From Anaerolineaceae bacterium (GTDB lineage Bacteria; Chloroflexota; Anaerolineae; Aggregatilineales; Phototrophicaceae), in contig REDR01000045.1 in assembly GCA_007693385.1 (NCBI GenBank), forward strand, positions 34,245-98,244: a stretch of DNA of 64,000 nucleotides. The letters run 5' to 3'. The position numbers and the translations under genes were made by a program. Positions 8,705 to 17,007 of the stretch are shown piece by piece. The notes under the pieces were generated by a model. That model did not search any database. It was given only the letters and a program-made list of their open reading frames with translations, and had not been told where the DNA came from. How positions within the stretch are numbered: position 1 is the stretch's first letter; each line of letters opens with the position of its first letter.

Positions 8705-9412
8705 TCAGACGATCACCAGAATCCGCCCGCAGTTCTCACAATTCACCATTTGATCGCCACGCCGCACCGCTTCCTCAATCGCCATCGTTTGCTCGACGCC
8801 GCAGGTGGTGCAGGTGCGCCCGCTCATGGTGGAGATCGGACGGTTGCCCTTGCGTGGTTTCATCGTATCGTATAATCGGCGATTCTGTTCCGTAACGTCG
8901 CCCAGAACGCCCTGTCTATCGCTTTGCAGTTTGCTCAATTGCGCTTCTAAACGCTCGCGTTCGGCGACGAGATCGCTCTGTTGGCTCTCGGCTTCCGCCG
9001 TGACCGCGCTCAATTCGGCTTGCGCCGCCGTCAACGTTTCCTCAGCCGCTTCAAGCTCGATCATCAATTCCAGCATGTCGTCTTCTAGCTGGCCGTGCCG
9101 GTTCTTCAGCGCGGCGACTTCGCTCTGGATGTCCTGCAATTCTTTGGGATTCTTCACCGCGCCGCTATACAGTCGCGCTTCGCTGTTGGTCGCCTTTTCG
9201 ACGTTGGCCTGTATCAATAGTTCCAGATCGCGGTAGCGCGTCCGCAATGGCTTGAGCGCTTCCTCCGCCGCGCTGACTTTCGCCTGTGCCCCTTGAATCG
9301 CGGCGCTGTCGGCCAGTTGTTCGGCGATGGCTTGCAGGCGTTTCTGATGTTTCAGGCGCTCAAGATCAATGGTCTGTAAACGGAGCAGGGCTTGTGCCTG
9401 TGTGTTGGTCAT
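8705..9412 (-). CDS. Coiled-coil protein with C4 zinc ribbon (zf-RING_7 family)
   Basis: Residues 5-175 are an almost continuous charged coiled coil. The C-terminal 50 residues hold two CxxC pairs (CTTCG and CENCG) that form a treble-clef zinc ribbon, ending in GRILVIV. The length (235) and layout are those of the CT398/zf-RING_7 family, widespread proteins of poorly defined function. It is 21 bp upstream of the NACHT gene on the same strand, so the two are probably cotranscribed from about 9415. Confidence 0.85.
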   Translation of the reverse strand: MTNTQAQALLRLQTIDLERLKHQKRLQAIAEQLADSAAIQGAQAKVSAAEEALKPLRTRYRDLELLIQANVEKATNSEARLYSGAVKNPKELQDIQSEVAALKNRHGQLEDDMLELMIELEAAEETLTAAQAELSAVTAEAESQQSDLVAERERLEAQLSKLQSDRQGVLGDVTEQNRRLYDTMKPRKGNRPISTMSGRTCTTCGVEQTMAIEEAVRRGDQMVNCENCGRILVIV

Positions 9413-9535
9413 AGCGTGATCCTTCTAAATTCATCGGTTTCGTGCATCAGGCCATGTGTTACTATAAGGACAGCGACGATATAATCTATATTAGAACATA
9501 TTGGGCGAAAACAACCAAAGGCAGGTTTCTTGAAT

Positions 9536-11179
9536 ATGCGACCAGCTTTTACTGGCTATATCGAGCCGAGAGAGTGGCGGTGGGTGTTAATCATCAGTTG
9601 CGGTCTGGCACTGCTGGCTTTCTCACCGTTTTTCTGGATTAGTTATCAGAGTTTGGCGGGCAACACGGACTCCGCCTTCATGGGGTTGTTGCACGGTCAC
9701 ATTGACGGCTCGGCGAATCTGGCGCGGATGTCGTCCGCACAGGATGGCGGCTGGCTGGTGAATTACCTGCACACGCCGGAGCCGCACGACGGCGCATTGA
9801 CCGACCTGATCTATATTTTGCTGGGGCGGCTGGCCGGTATGACTTCGCTCTCGGTAGTGGTCATCTATCATGTCGCCCGCGTTTGTGCCGCCGTGTTCAT
9901 GTACATGACGATCTATCATCTGGCGGCCACGATATGGAGCCGCGTGCGGACGCGCCGCTTCTTCTTCATGCTGGCGTCGATGGGTAGCGGGCTGGGCTGG
10001 TTGTTCGGCCTGTGGACGGATGGCGCGGCTTATCTGGATTTGACCGAGCCGGGCGGATTCGCGTTCTATAGCTCATTGACCAGCGTGCATCTACCGTTGG
10101 CGATTGCGTCGTTATGCTTGCTGGCGAGCGTGGTCATCACCGTCACGCGCCCCGACGAAACGCCGCCGCCGACGGTCAACAATGGCGGGGTGACGGTTTT
10201 CTGTGTGTCGCTGGTGCTGGCCTTGCTGTACCCGCTCGCGTTTCTGCCGGTGGCGGTGGCCTTCGCGCTCAATATTCTGTTGAACTGGACGGGCGATAAA
10301 CGAATTAATACGCCACAGGCGCATTGGTTACTGTGGTTTTTGGTGCCGCCTTTGCCGGTCTTGATGTACTATCTGCTGGTGTTGCGCCACGATCCGATTG
10401 TGTCCGGCATCTGGACTCAGGGGCTGGTCATCGCGCCGCCGTCAATTGCCGCTTTCCTGATAAGTCTCGGGTTGCCGTTGTTGATCGCGGTGCCCGGACT
10501 ATACCGCGCGGTGCGCCGCTTCGAGCGTGACGGCAATCAGTTCATGTTGATCTGGCTGGTGATGATCGTCCTGCTGATTTACCTGCCGGTTGGTCCGCAG
10601 GTCAGCTTCATAGTCGGCGTGATGATTCCGGTATCGTACTTCGCCACCCGCGCCCTTGAAGATGTGTGGATGGACTATCTACCGGCTAATCCGCGTTACG
10701 CGCTGTTGATCGTGCTGTTTCCGCTCGTCTTCGTCAGTAATGCGCTGGCGCTGGTCGCGCCCATTCGCACCATCTACGACGATACGGAGATGGGGGATAC
10801 CAGCTTGCATTTGCCGTTTGAATACGCCGACGCTTTCCGGTGGATTGCCCAGCGTGATGAGCCGGACGTGATCGTGCTGGCCGCGCCCGATGTCGGGCTG
10901 TGGTTGCCGGTGTGGGCGCGGGTGCGCGTGGTCTACGGCCACCCGACGCAAACGCTGGACGCATCGCAGAAGCGCGACGCGGTGCTGGCGTGGTATTCGG
11001 CGGAGACGTGCGATCTGGACTTCCTGCGCGGCGAATCGGGCGATTATCGCGTGCGTTATGTGCTGTATGGCCGCATGGAACGGCGCATCGGTTCCGCGCC
11101 GTGTCTGGACTCGCTGACGCGGGTCGCCAACTTCGCCACATTGGGCATTTACCGCTATGACGGGCGCTCGTCGCCGTGA
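9536..11179 (+). CDS. Polytopic membrane protein, glycosyltransferase-like
   Basis: About 547 residues with 10 or more membrane segments. The first spans about residues 15-40, and further ones cover the whole middle. A soluble C-terminal domain follows from about residue 420. A luminal loop near the N-terminus (NTDSAFMGLLHGHIDGSANLARM and HTPEPHDGALTDLIY) has the acidic character of GT-C type glycosyltransferases, but no family motif is decisive. ATG 9536 is preferred over TTG 9530. A -10 like TATAAT at 9480-9485 may drive it. It is divergent from the zinc-ribbon gene and probably monocistronic. Annotate as uncharacterised membrane protein; the GT-C link is inference. Confidence 0.8.
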   Translation: MRPAFTGYIEPREWRWVLIISCGLALLAFSPFFWISYQSLAGNTDSAFMGLLHGHIDGSANLARMSSAQDGGWLVNYLHTPEPHDGALTDLIYILLGRLAGMTSLSVVVIYHVARVCAAVFMYMTIYHLAATIWSRVRTRRFFFMLASMGSGLGWLFGLWTDGAAYLDLTEPGGFAFYSSLTSVHLPLAIASLCLLASVVITVTRPDETPPPTVNNGGVTVFCVSLVLALLYPLAFLPVAVAFALNILLNWTGDKRINTPQAHWLLWFLVPPLPVLMYYLLVLRHDPIVSGIWTQGLVIAPPSIAAFLISLGLPLLIAVPGLYRAVRRFERDGNQFMLIWLVMIVLLIYLPVGPQVSFIVGVMIPVSYFATRALEDVWMDYLPANPRYALLIVLFPLVFVSNALALVAPIRTIYDDTEMGDTSLHLPFEYADAFRWIAQRDEPDVIVLAAPDVGLWLPVWARVRVVYGHPTQTLDASQKRDAVLAWYSAETCDLDFLRGESGDYRVRYVLYGRMERRIGSAPCLDSLTRVANFATLGIYRYDGRSSP

Positions 11180-11185
11180 CGCTGA

Positions 11186-11221
11186 AATAAAAGGCGGGCG
11201 GAGACTCTCGCCGCCGCCCGC
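11186..11221 (-). terminator. Rho-independent terminator of the 11.2-11.7 kb lipoprotein gene
   Basis: On the minus strand a GC-rich stem (arms GCGGGCGGC and CCGCCCGC) spans 11221-11193 and is followed by TTTTATTT (11192-11186). It lies 27 bp past the lipoprotein stop and separates it from the convergent membrane-protein gene. Confidence 0.8.
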
Positions 11222-11247
11222 AGGGTGCCAATGGTATTGAACGGCTT

Positions 11248-11715
11248 TTAGAAGCCGAAGTCGTCAAAGCCCAGATCACCGCATACGCGCCAGTCGCCAT
11301 CTTCGACGACCATCTCTAGCGTCTCCGGCGTGCCCTCTCCGGCGGCTGGTTCGGTGAACTCTTGTCCCATCGCCGAGATGGTGACTTCGCCGCCGATGGT
11401 CACGGTAGCGCTATCGTCGGTACGGTCAGATACCGTATAGGTTACGTTGCTCATATCGAACTCGGCTTCGCCCATCATCGCCTGCATTTCGGCCATCATG
11501 TCGCCCGAGCCTTCGAGCTGAGCCTCAAGTATGGTGCGTTGTTCGGCGCACAGCAGAGGAAGTGCGGTGTCGAAGTCAAACGTCATGAGCGCTTCGAACG
11601 CCTGTTGAGCCACCGCTTCCGGGTCGCCATCATCGCCCCCTCCACCGCAGGCCGCCGCTACAATTGAAATGACAATCAACGTGCTAAAAATTGTCAGTCT
11701 GCGTAGGAATTTCAT
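11248..11715 (-). CDS. Small predicted lipoprotein
   Basis: 155 residues. A basic N-terminus and hydrophobic core lead to the lipobox VAAAC (Cys23), followed by a Gly/Asp-rich spacer. The mature part starts EAVAQQAFEALMTFDFDTALPLLC, has a Met-rich helix (about 75-95) and ends in a beta-rich domain (VTYTVSDRTDDSATVTIGGEV). This helix-then-sheet pattern resembles DUF4878-like lipoproteins with a cystatin/NTF2-like fold. Two further Cys could form a disulfide. It is monocistronic, with its own terminator and a likely promoter near 11772-11799. Function unknown. Confidence 0.8.
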   Translation of the reverse strand: MKFLRRLTIFSTLIVISIVAAACGGGGDDGDPEAVAQQAFEALMTFDFDTALPLLCAEQRTILEAQLEGSGDMMAEMQAMMGEAEFDMSNVTYTVSDRTDDSATVTIGGEVTISAMGQEFTEPAAGEGTPETLEMVVEDGDWRVCGDLGFDDFGF

Positions 11716-11748
11716 TTGTCTTGCTCCCTTTGTTGAATTGGATAGCTT

Positions 11749-11763
11749 GTAGTCCTAGACTAC
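11749..11763. promoter_or_regulatory. Palindrome in the divergent lipoprotein / PspA-like promoter region
   Basis: GTAGTC (11749-11754) and GACTAC (11758-11763) are perfect inverted copies around CTA. They lie just downstream of a minus-strand -10 like TATACT (11777-11772). GACTAC recurs at about 11813 beside the plus-strand promoter. The position suits an operator for the lipoprotein gene. No regulator assigned. Confidence 0.4.
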
Positions 11764-11783
11764 GTATATTCAGTATAGACCAA

Positions 11784-11812
11784 TTGACCAGATACGCAAC
11801 CGCCCGCATAAT
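11784..11812 (+). promoter_or_regulatory. Sigma70-type promoter for the PspA-like / kinase operon
   Basis: TTGACC (11784-11789) and CATAAT (11807-11812) are 17 bp apart, five of six matches each. A leader of about 75 nt leads to ATG 11894. Confidence 0.6.
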
Positions 11813-11893
11813 GACTACTAGAGATAGGCCAGTCGGGGGGCTGATGGTTGGTTCTGTCGGGTGTGTGCGTTAAGTGAGGAGTCAGGATATAAT

Positions 11894-12544
11894 ATGTCAG
11901 GGTTATTTGATAAACTCAATGTGCTTTTAAGGTCAGGTGTTAATCATTTTCTGGATGATGTCGCTTCGTCGGTTCCGCGCTCAGATGCACCGCGCAATGA
12001 ATCGGCTACCGTCGATTCTCTGCGCGAGCGTATCAACCGCGCTGTGGAATATGAGCAGACGCTGACGCGGCAGATTGACGGTTTAATTACCGAGATCAAC
12101 GGCCTGAATGAACAGGCTGACCGCGCCATCGCCGCCGGACAAGAGGCGATGGGACGACATCTGATCGCCAAAATCAAACGGCGTGAACAATACCTTGATA
12201 TGCTCCGCGCTGATCTGGCGATGCACCAGCGCATCGCTGAGGATTTGATTTTGCAGGTTAATCAACTGGATGCGGCAGTCGCCAGCCATCAGCACGCCGA
12301 GCAATCCGCCGCCACGCCCGAAGACGACGGCACGGCGACCAGCGACGCGGCACAGGACGCGACCAACCGCTTCCGCCGTGTACTGGACGAGGCGCAAGGC
12401 CGCATTGATTCGCTCGGTGAGAAGTTGCGTTCGCGGCAGGAGGTGACGGCGGATGCGCTGGATGATGAGCCGACCACACAGGCCGATAGCGCGGCGGTTG
12501 ATGACGAATTAGAGGCGCGTCGGGATCGTCTGGCGAAGCGCTAA
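11894..12544 (+). CDS. PspA/IM30-like coiled-coil protein
   Basis: 216 residues from ATG 11894; the GTG at 11861 is rejected because the family start fits MSGLFDKLNVLLRSGVNHFLD. That opening is the amphipathic helix of PspA/Vipp1 proteins, which binds membranes. Residues 50-130 are a strong coiled coil, followed by a variable acidic region and a second helix (about 150-180). PspA proteins protect membranes under envelope stress. The C-terminal half is less conserved than in true PspA, so this is a PspA-like member. It lies 44 bp upstream of the large GAF histidine kinase, which suggests that envelope state and signalling are linked. Confidence 0.65.
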   Translation: MSGLFDKLNVLLRSGVNHFLDDVASSVPRSDAPRNESATVDSLRERINRAVEYEQTLTRQIDGLITEINGLNEQADRAIAAGQEAMGRHLIAKIKRREQYLDMLRADLAMHQRIAEDLILQVNQLDAAVASHQHAEQSAATPEDDGTATSDAAQDATNRFRRVLDEAQGRIDSLGEKLRSRQEVTADALDDEPTTQADSAAVDDELEARRDRLAKR

Positions 12545-12588
12545 CCAGAGCGATGACCGCTATTGAACGGGATGATCGGGTGGATTGA

Positions 12589-15195
12589 ATGGACAACAAA
12601 AAGACGTATAACCTGCTTTTAGTCGCCGGAGATTACGAGATTATTCAGCAGGTGAGTCGTGCGCTTGGCTCGGCGCGTTTCTACGTACAGAACGCCTTTA
12701 ACCACCGCGAAGCACAATACATGCTGACGCACGGTGAATTTGATGTCGTGCTTGTCGATGCCGCGATGATTGACCGGCACACCGGCGCGGCCACACTGCC
12801 GATGACGACATCAGCCGTCAGTGATGTGCCGGTCATCGCCTTCGCGCTGGATCACAACGCGCAGGCCGTCGTGGAGCAAGTCGGCGTTCCGGCCATCAAT
12901 ATCACCGAGATCGCCGTCATCCGGCGCACCTTGTCGCGGGTGCTGGGCATATCGGTCTATCATCAGACCGGCCTGCTACCACCACAGGCCGATGATCCGA
13001 TCTTATCCGGCCAGTACGAACGCTTTAACACGCTATTCGCGCTCAGTAAATCGCTGACCGAAGTGCTGGACTTGAGCGAAGTGCTGAATCGCGTGGTAGA
13101 TGCGGCGCGGCAATTAAGCGGCGCGGATGAGGCGATGATCTTGTTGCCGGAAGGCGACGAGCTATATCTGCGGGCGCGGGTGGGCATCGGGCTGGATGTC
13201 GCGCAGAATTTCCGCGTCAAAACCCGCGACACGCTGGCCGGTCAGGTCTTCTTCACCGGACGACCGGTGATGATCGGCAAGGACGGGCCGCACAAGGTCA
13301 AGACCGAGTATTTCGTCAATGCGTTATTGTACGTGCCGATCATGATTCGTAATGAAACAATCGGCGTGTTGGGCGTCAATAATCACAGCAAAGGCGAAGA
13401 ATTCACCGACAATCACCGCCAATTTTTGGAGGCGCTGGCGTCATTCGCGGCGGTCGCCATCCAGAACGCGCGGACTCATACCGAGAGTCTGGCGCGTAAC
13501 CGTGATCTCGAAACGCTGGTCAGCGCTACGCAAGCGCTCAACGCGCCTTTATCGCTAGAAGAGGCGCTGAGCAACGTGGCGTTACAGATGGCGCGGACTT
13601 TGCGCGTTGAGCATATCCAGATATTCGAGTGGAATCGACTGGATGACCGGCTGTATTTGCAAGCATGGCATGATGATAGCGTGTGGCCGTTCGGACGCGG
13701 CCCGCTTGTCGATATGGAAGAATTAGGCGCGATCCGCGCCATGATCGCCAACGAAGGCCGCCAGCGCGGTTATTGCTGGGTGACGCCGGATGTGCCCAAC
13801 GACGAACAGACGCGGCGCTGGTTGCCGGAAATCGGCGCGGACACGGTGTTGATCGTGCCGGTATATGCGGAGCATCTGCTGGGCGTTTTGCGCCTGTTCT
13901 TCGTGCAAGCGCCGCATGAACCGTTTGACGGTGAGCTGATGGATGATATTCGCCAGCGTGCCTTGCGCGTGGTGGCCGACCTGCTGAACAATTCCGAGCG
14001 CCCGTTAACGCTGGCGATCCGCAAATTGATCGACCACATCCGGCAACGTTCCGGCGCGGATTGGTGCGACGTGTTATTGCCGGTGCGCGGCGATAGTGCG
14101 CTGGGTGTGGCGCTTCGCATTGGCGAGGCGGCATGGACGGGGCGCCCTCAGCCGAGCATTGACCTCAGCGCTTACCATGACCTGCGCGATTCCCTGCAAG
14201 CGGGGCAACCGGTTGAAGCGCGACAGAGTACACGACAGAACACGGCGGGCGGCGCTCATCTGCTGGCGCGGACGGACTCCCGTTCGATTCTAGCGGTGCC
14301 GATGGTGGATAAGACGCGCACGCGCGGGCTGGTGGTCTTCGGCTGTACCGCGCAGGAGCGACACTTCATCGGGCGCGATGTGATGATGGCGCGGGCTATC
14401 GTCAGTCAGGGCGCTATCGCGCTGGAGAATGCGCGGCTGGTGCATGATCTGGAGAGCAGTCTGGGCGAGTTGCAGGTCACACAGGAGCGTCTGGTGCAGA
14501 CCGCACGTTTATCCGCGATGGGCGAACTGGCGTCCGTCGTCGCGCATCAGATGAACAATCCGCTAACCACGATCATCGCCGACACCGAATTGATGCTACT
14601 CGACGAACCGGAAGACTCCCCGCGCCGTGAGGCGTTGCTGGCGATTGCGCGGACGGGCAAGCGTGCGTCCAGTGTGGCGCGGCGTCTGCTGGCGATTGCG
14701 CGGCCATCGGAGGAATCATCGGACTATATCGACGCGGTGGATAGCTTGCACGGCGTGCTGGCGTTGCTATCCGGCTACTTGAAGCAGGCCGGAATCAAGC
14801 TGGATGTCACCGTGCCGGACGAAAAACTGCCGCCGGTGCGGGCGGTGCGCGGGCGTCTGGACGACATCTGGCTTAACCTGTTGATGAACGCTTATGAAGC
14901 GGTGCGCGACGCGCCCAAGCCGTGTGTCATCGTGGATGTTGCCCATGACGACGCCCGCCGCGAGCTATACGTCAGCGTCGCCGATAACGGCGCGGGCATT
15001 CCCGATGACCTGCACGATAAGATTTTCCTGCCGTTCTTCACCACGAAATCGGGCGGGGAGAGTACCGGATTAGGCCTGCACATCAGCAGGCGCACCGCCG
15101 AAAGCGCCGATGGTTCAATCCGTCTGGAATGCGCTGACGGGTGGACGCGCTTTGTCGTCACCTTGCCGACCCATACAACCATTGTCGTTGATTGA
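12589..15195 (+). CDS. GAF-domain sensor histidine kinase with N-terminal pseudo-receiver
   Basis: 868 residues, cytoplasmic. Residues 5-120 resemble a receiver domain (VVLVDAAMI) but lack the paired N-terminal acidic residues (VAGDYE instead of VDD), so it is probably a pseudo-receiver. GAF modules follow at about 150-300, 305-465 and 475-625. The HisKA motif has His653 in VVAHQMNNPL, with Gln replacing the usual Glu after His. The HATPase shows VADNGAGIPDD and TGLGLHIS. GAF domains usually bind small ligands or light-sensing cofactors; the ligand is unknown. The response regulator about 150 bp downstream is the likely partner. Confidence 0.9.
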   Translation: MDNKKTYNLLLVAGDYEIIQQVSRALGSARFYVQNAFNHREAQYMLTHGEFDVVLVDAAMIDRHTGAATLPMTTSAVSDVPVIAFALDHNAQAVVEQVGVPAINITEIAVIRRTLSRVLGISVYHQTGLLPPQADDPILSGQYERFNTLFALSKSLTEVLDLSEVLNRVVDAARQLSGADEAMILLPEGDELYLRARVGIGLDVAQNFRVKTRDTLAGQVFFTGRPVMIGKDGPHKVKTEYFVNALLYVPIMIRNETIGVLGVNNHSKGEEFTDNHRQFLEALASFAAVAIQNARTHTESLARNRDLETLVSATQALNAPLSLEEALSNVALQMARTLRVEHIQIFEWNRLDDRLYLQAWHDDSVWPFGRGPLVDMEELGAIRAMIANEGRQRGYCWVTPDVPNDEQTRRWLPEIGADTVLIVPVYAEHLLGVLRLFFVQAPHEPFDGELMDDIRQRALRVVADLLNNSERPLTLAIRKLIDHIRQRSGADWCDVLLPVRGDSALGVALRIGEAAWTGRPQPSIDLSAYHDLRDSLQAGQPVEARQSTRQNTAGGAHLLARTDSRSILAVPMVDKTRTRGLVVFGCTAQERHFIGRDVMMARAIVSQGAIALENARLVHDLESSLGELQVTQERLVQTARLSAMGELASVVAHQMNNPLTTIIADTELMLLDEPEDSPRREALLAIARTGKRASSVARRLLAIARPSEESSDYIDAVDSLHGVLALLSGYLKQAGIKLDVTVPDEKLPPVRAVRGRLDDIWLNLLMNAYEAVRDAPKPCVIVDVAHDDARRELYVSVADNGAGIPDDLHDKIFLPFFTTKSGGESTGLGLHISRRTAESADGSIRLECADGWTRFVVTLPTHTTIVVD

Positions 15196-15204
15196 GTTGC
15201 CAGT

Positions 15205-15234
15205 TTGCCTTGATCGGTTTACAATCTTTATAAA
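15205..15234 (+). promoter_or_regulatory. Possible promoter for the response regulator at 15346
   Basis: TTGCCT (15205-15210), 18 bp, TATAAA (15229-15234). A leader of about 105 nt would end in a GGAGG ribosome site (15330-15334). The gene may thus be transcribed apart from the kinase. Confidence 0.35.
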
Positions 15235-15345
15235 CAAAAGTGATGTGACTACAATGCTTCGTTGATCGTCTGGTGACGTTTCGCTTCGCTTTGAATGTAT
15301 GCAATTTTTGTGAACACTTTGAATTATTCGGAGGCAAATTGGATC

Positions 15346-16032
15346 ATGGTGACTATTCTAGCCGTTGACGATGATCCCGATGTACTCGGTACGTTAGAAC
15401 GGGTACTTGATCGTGAAGGCTTTGATGTTGATACGCTTGAATCCGGTGCTGAAGCGCTGGATTATCTGCAAGACAAGACGCCCGATATGGTGATACTCGA
15501 CATTATGATGCCGGAGATGGACGGCATCGAAGTCTGTAACAAACTGCGCCATAATCCCCGCTATATCGCTCTGCCCATCCTATTCTTGACCGCAAAAGGC
15601 ACAACCGACGACATCGTGAACGGCCTGAACGCCGGTGCGGATGATTATGTCGTCAAACCGTTTGAATTGGCGGAATTACGGGCGCGAGTGTACGCCTTGT
15701 TACGGCGTGGCGCTCGTGGTAAAGAGATCAAGCGCGTGTTGAAAATCGGTGATCTACAGTTGGATTCCGACACGTATCAGGTGACAGTCAACGATCAAAG
15801 CGTGCAGTTGACATCGACTGAACATCGCCTGCTACGCCACTTCATGGAGAACCCGAATCAGGCGTTGTCGTTGCCGCACCTGTTGCAGATGGTGTGGGAT
15901 TATCCCGCAGATGCTGGCGATCCTGATCTGGTGCGGGCGCACGTACGGAATCTGCGCTGTAAGATCGAACTGGACGATGCGCGGCGCTATATTCGCACCG
16001 TGCACGGCGTCGGCTACATGATTAAAGAGTGA
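15346..16032 (+). CDS. OmpR/PhoB-family response regulator
   Basis: 228 residues from ATG 15346, chosen because GGAGG lies 11 bp upstream and the protein then begins MVTILAVDDDPD like other receivers. The upstream in-frame ATG 15295 would add 17 atypical residues. The receiver has the acidic triad D8-D10, phospho-acceptor Asp52 (LDIMMPEMDG), the LTAKG threonine and VKPFE lysine. A winged-helix DNA-binding domain follows (STEHRLLRHFMEN ... VRAHVRNLRCKIE ... VHGVGYMIKE). It should be the output of the GAF kinase upstream. Confidence 0.93.
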   Translation: MVTILAVDDDPDVLGTLERVLDREGFDVDTLESGAEALDYLQDKTPDMVILDIMMPEMDGIEVCNKLRHNPRYIALPILFLTAKGTTDDIVNGLNAGADDYVVKPFELAELRARVYALLRRGARGKEIKRVLKIGDLQLDSDTYQVTVNDQSVQLTSTEHRLLRHFMENPNQALSLPHLLQMVWDYPADAGDPDLVRAHVRNLRCKIELDDARRYIRTVHGVGYMIKE

Positions 16033-16154
16033 AAGCGGCGTTTAGGCCGTCGAACTTCATAATAAATTCATAAGGTGATGACGCTGAATTGACATAGTTG
16101 GCGTTATAATAGGGATGCAAACAACGATGAAGACCTTATGGATAGGATCGCTTT

Positions 16155-16862
16155 ATGTATCATATTTTGTGCGTCACCCATGACCGGACAATGTGCCAGA
16201 TGCTTCAGGATCAACTGCAAGTGGACGGCTATCACATCATTCATGCAGATTCCGCACAGATCGCTAGAGAATACATCACCGAAGATCATTTTGATCTGTT
16301 CATCATTGATCTTGATTTAGGCGACAATAGCGGCGAAACCGGCGCTCAGTTATGCCGTGACCTGCGCGAGCAGTTAGAAGCGTTGGACGCGCCGATCATC
16401 CTGACGGCCAGCCCGCTTAATACGCAGATGGCGATTAACATGCTGGAGACGTGCGGCGACGATTACGTGCGTAAGCCATTGGTCACCCGTGAGCTGGTCG
16501 CCCGCATCCGCGCTCAATTGCGCCGTGTGGCGGTCAATGCGCGGGTAATCGGCCTGTTGCGGATTAACCCCGATTCGTTCTCGGTTTATATAGATGGCCG
16601 AAACGTCAATCTGACGCGCATCGAATTCGACATCCTGTATTTTCTCATCAACATGCCGCAAGAGTGGGTGACGACAGGGGAGATACTATCCGGCGTGTGG
16701 AACTATCCGGCAGAAGCCGGTGATGCGGCGCTGGTACGCAACCATATCCGCAACATCCGCCGTAAGGTCGAGGCCGACCCGGAACGCCCGCAGATTCTCC
16801 AGTCACGGCATGGACGCGGCTATAAAGTCCACGCGCATATCGAAGTTGAACACGCTGTTTAG
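16155..16862 (+). CDS. OmpR-family response regulator with atypical receiver
   Basis: 235 residues. The receiver keeps the phospho-acceptor Asp52 (IIDLDLGDN), the switch Thr in LTASP and the Lys in VRKPL. The N-terminal acidic pocket, however, reads CVTHDRT, so the first acidic position is Thr/His. The winged helix (LTRIEFDILYFLINMP ... VRNHIRNIRRKVE ... HGRGYKVH) is close to that of the preceding regulator, including a WNYPAEAGD segment matching WDYPADAGD. The two are probably tandem paralogues. Weakened Mg2+ binding would make phosphorylation less efficient. No kinase gene is directly coupled. Confidence 0.88.
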   Translation: MYHILCVTHDRTMCQMLQDQLQVDGYHIIHADSAQIAREYITEDHFDLFIIDLDLGDNSGETGAQLCRDLREQLEALDAPIILTASPLNTQMAINMLETCGDDYVRKPLVTRELVARIRAQLRRVAVNARVIGLLRINPDSFSVYIDGRNVNLTRIEFDILYFLINMPQEWVTTGEILSGVWNYPAEAGDAALVRNHIRNIRRKVEADPERPQILQSRHGRGYKVHAHIEVEHAV

Positions 16863-16876
16863 TTGTGTTAACCCCC

Positions 16877-16905
16877 TTGCCAATTGAGCGAATTGCGTTT
16901 ATCAT
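16877..16905 (+). promoter_or_regulatory. Promoter of glmS
   Basis: TTGCCA (16877-16882), 17 bp, TATCAT (16900-16905). A start near 16912 would give a leader of about 400 nt holding the complete ribozyme. Confidence 0.55.
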
Positions 16906-16937
16906 GCGCCCAGACAGACTAAGACGAGGCGCATGAT
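16901..16937. promoter_or_regulatory. 10-bp perfect inverted repeat overlapping the glmS -10
   Basis: ATCATGCGCC (16901-16910) and GGCGCATGAT (16928-16937) are perfect inverted copies 17 bp apart. The left arm overlaps the -10 box. No T-run follows, so a terminator for the preceding gene is unlikely. An operator is the better reading. Confidence 0.45.
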
Positions 16938-17007
16938 GTAGCGCCTTGCATCGCGCAAATCGTGTGACGAGGAGGTGTACAGCGCGAGATCATCGGGGCA
17001 TTGGATA

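Noticed and set aside
16089..16110. TTGACA and TATAAT upstream of the regulator at 16155
   Set aside because: The spacing is only 10 bp, too short for a sigma70 -35/-10 pair; the TATAAT alone may still act, but no extended -10 TG is present.
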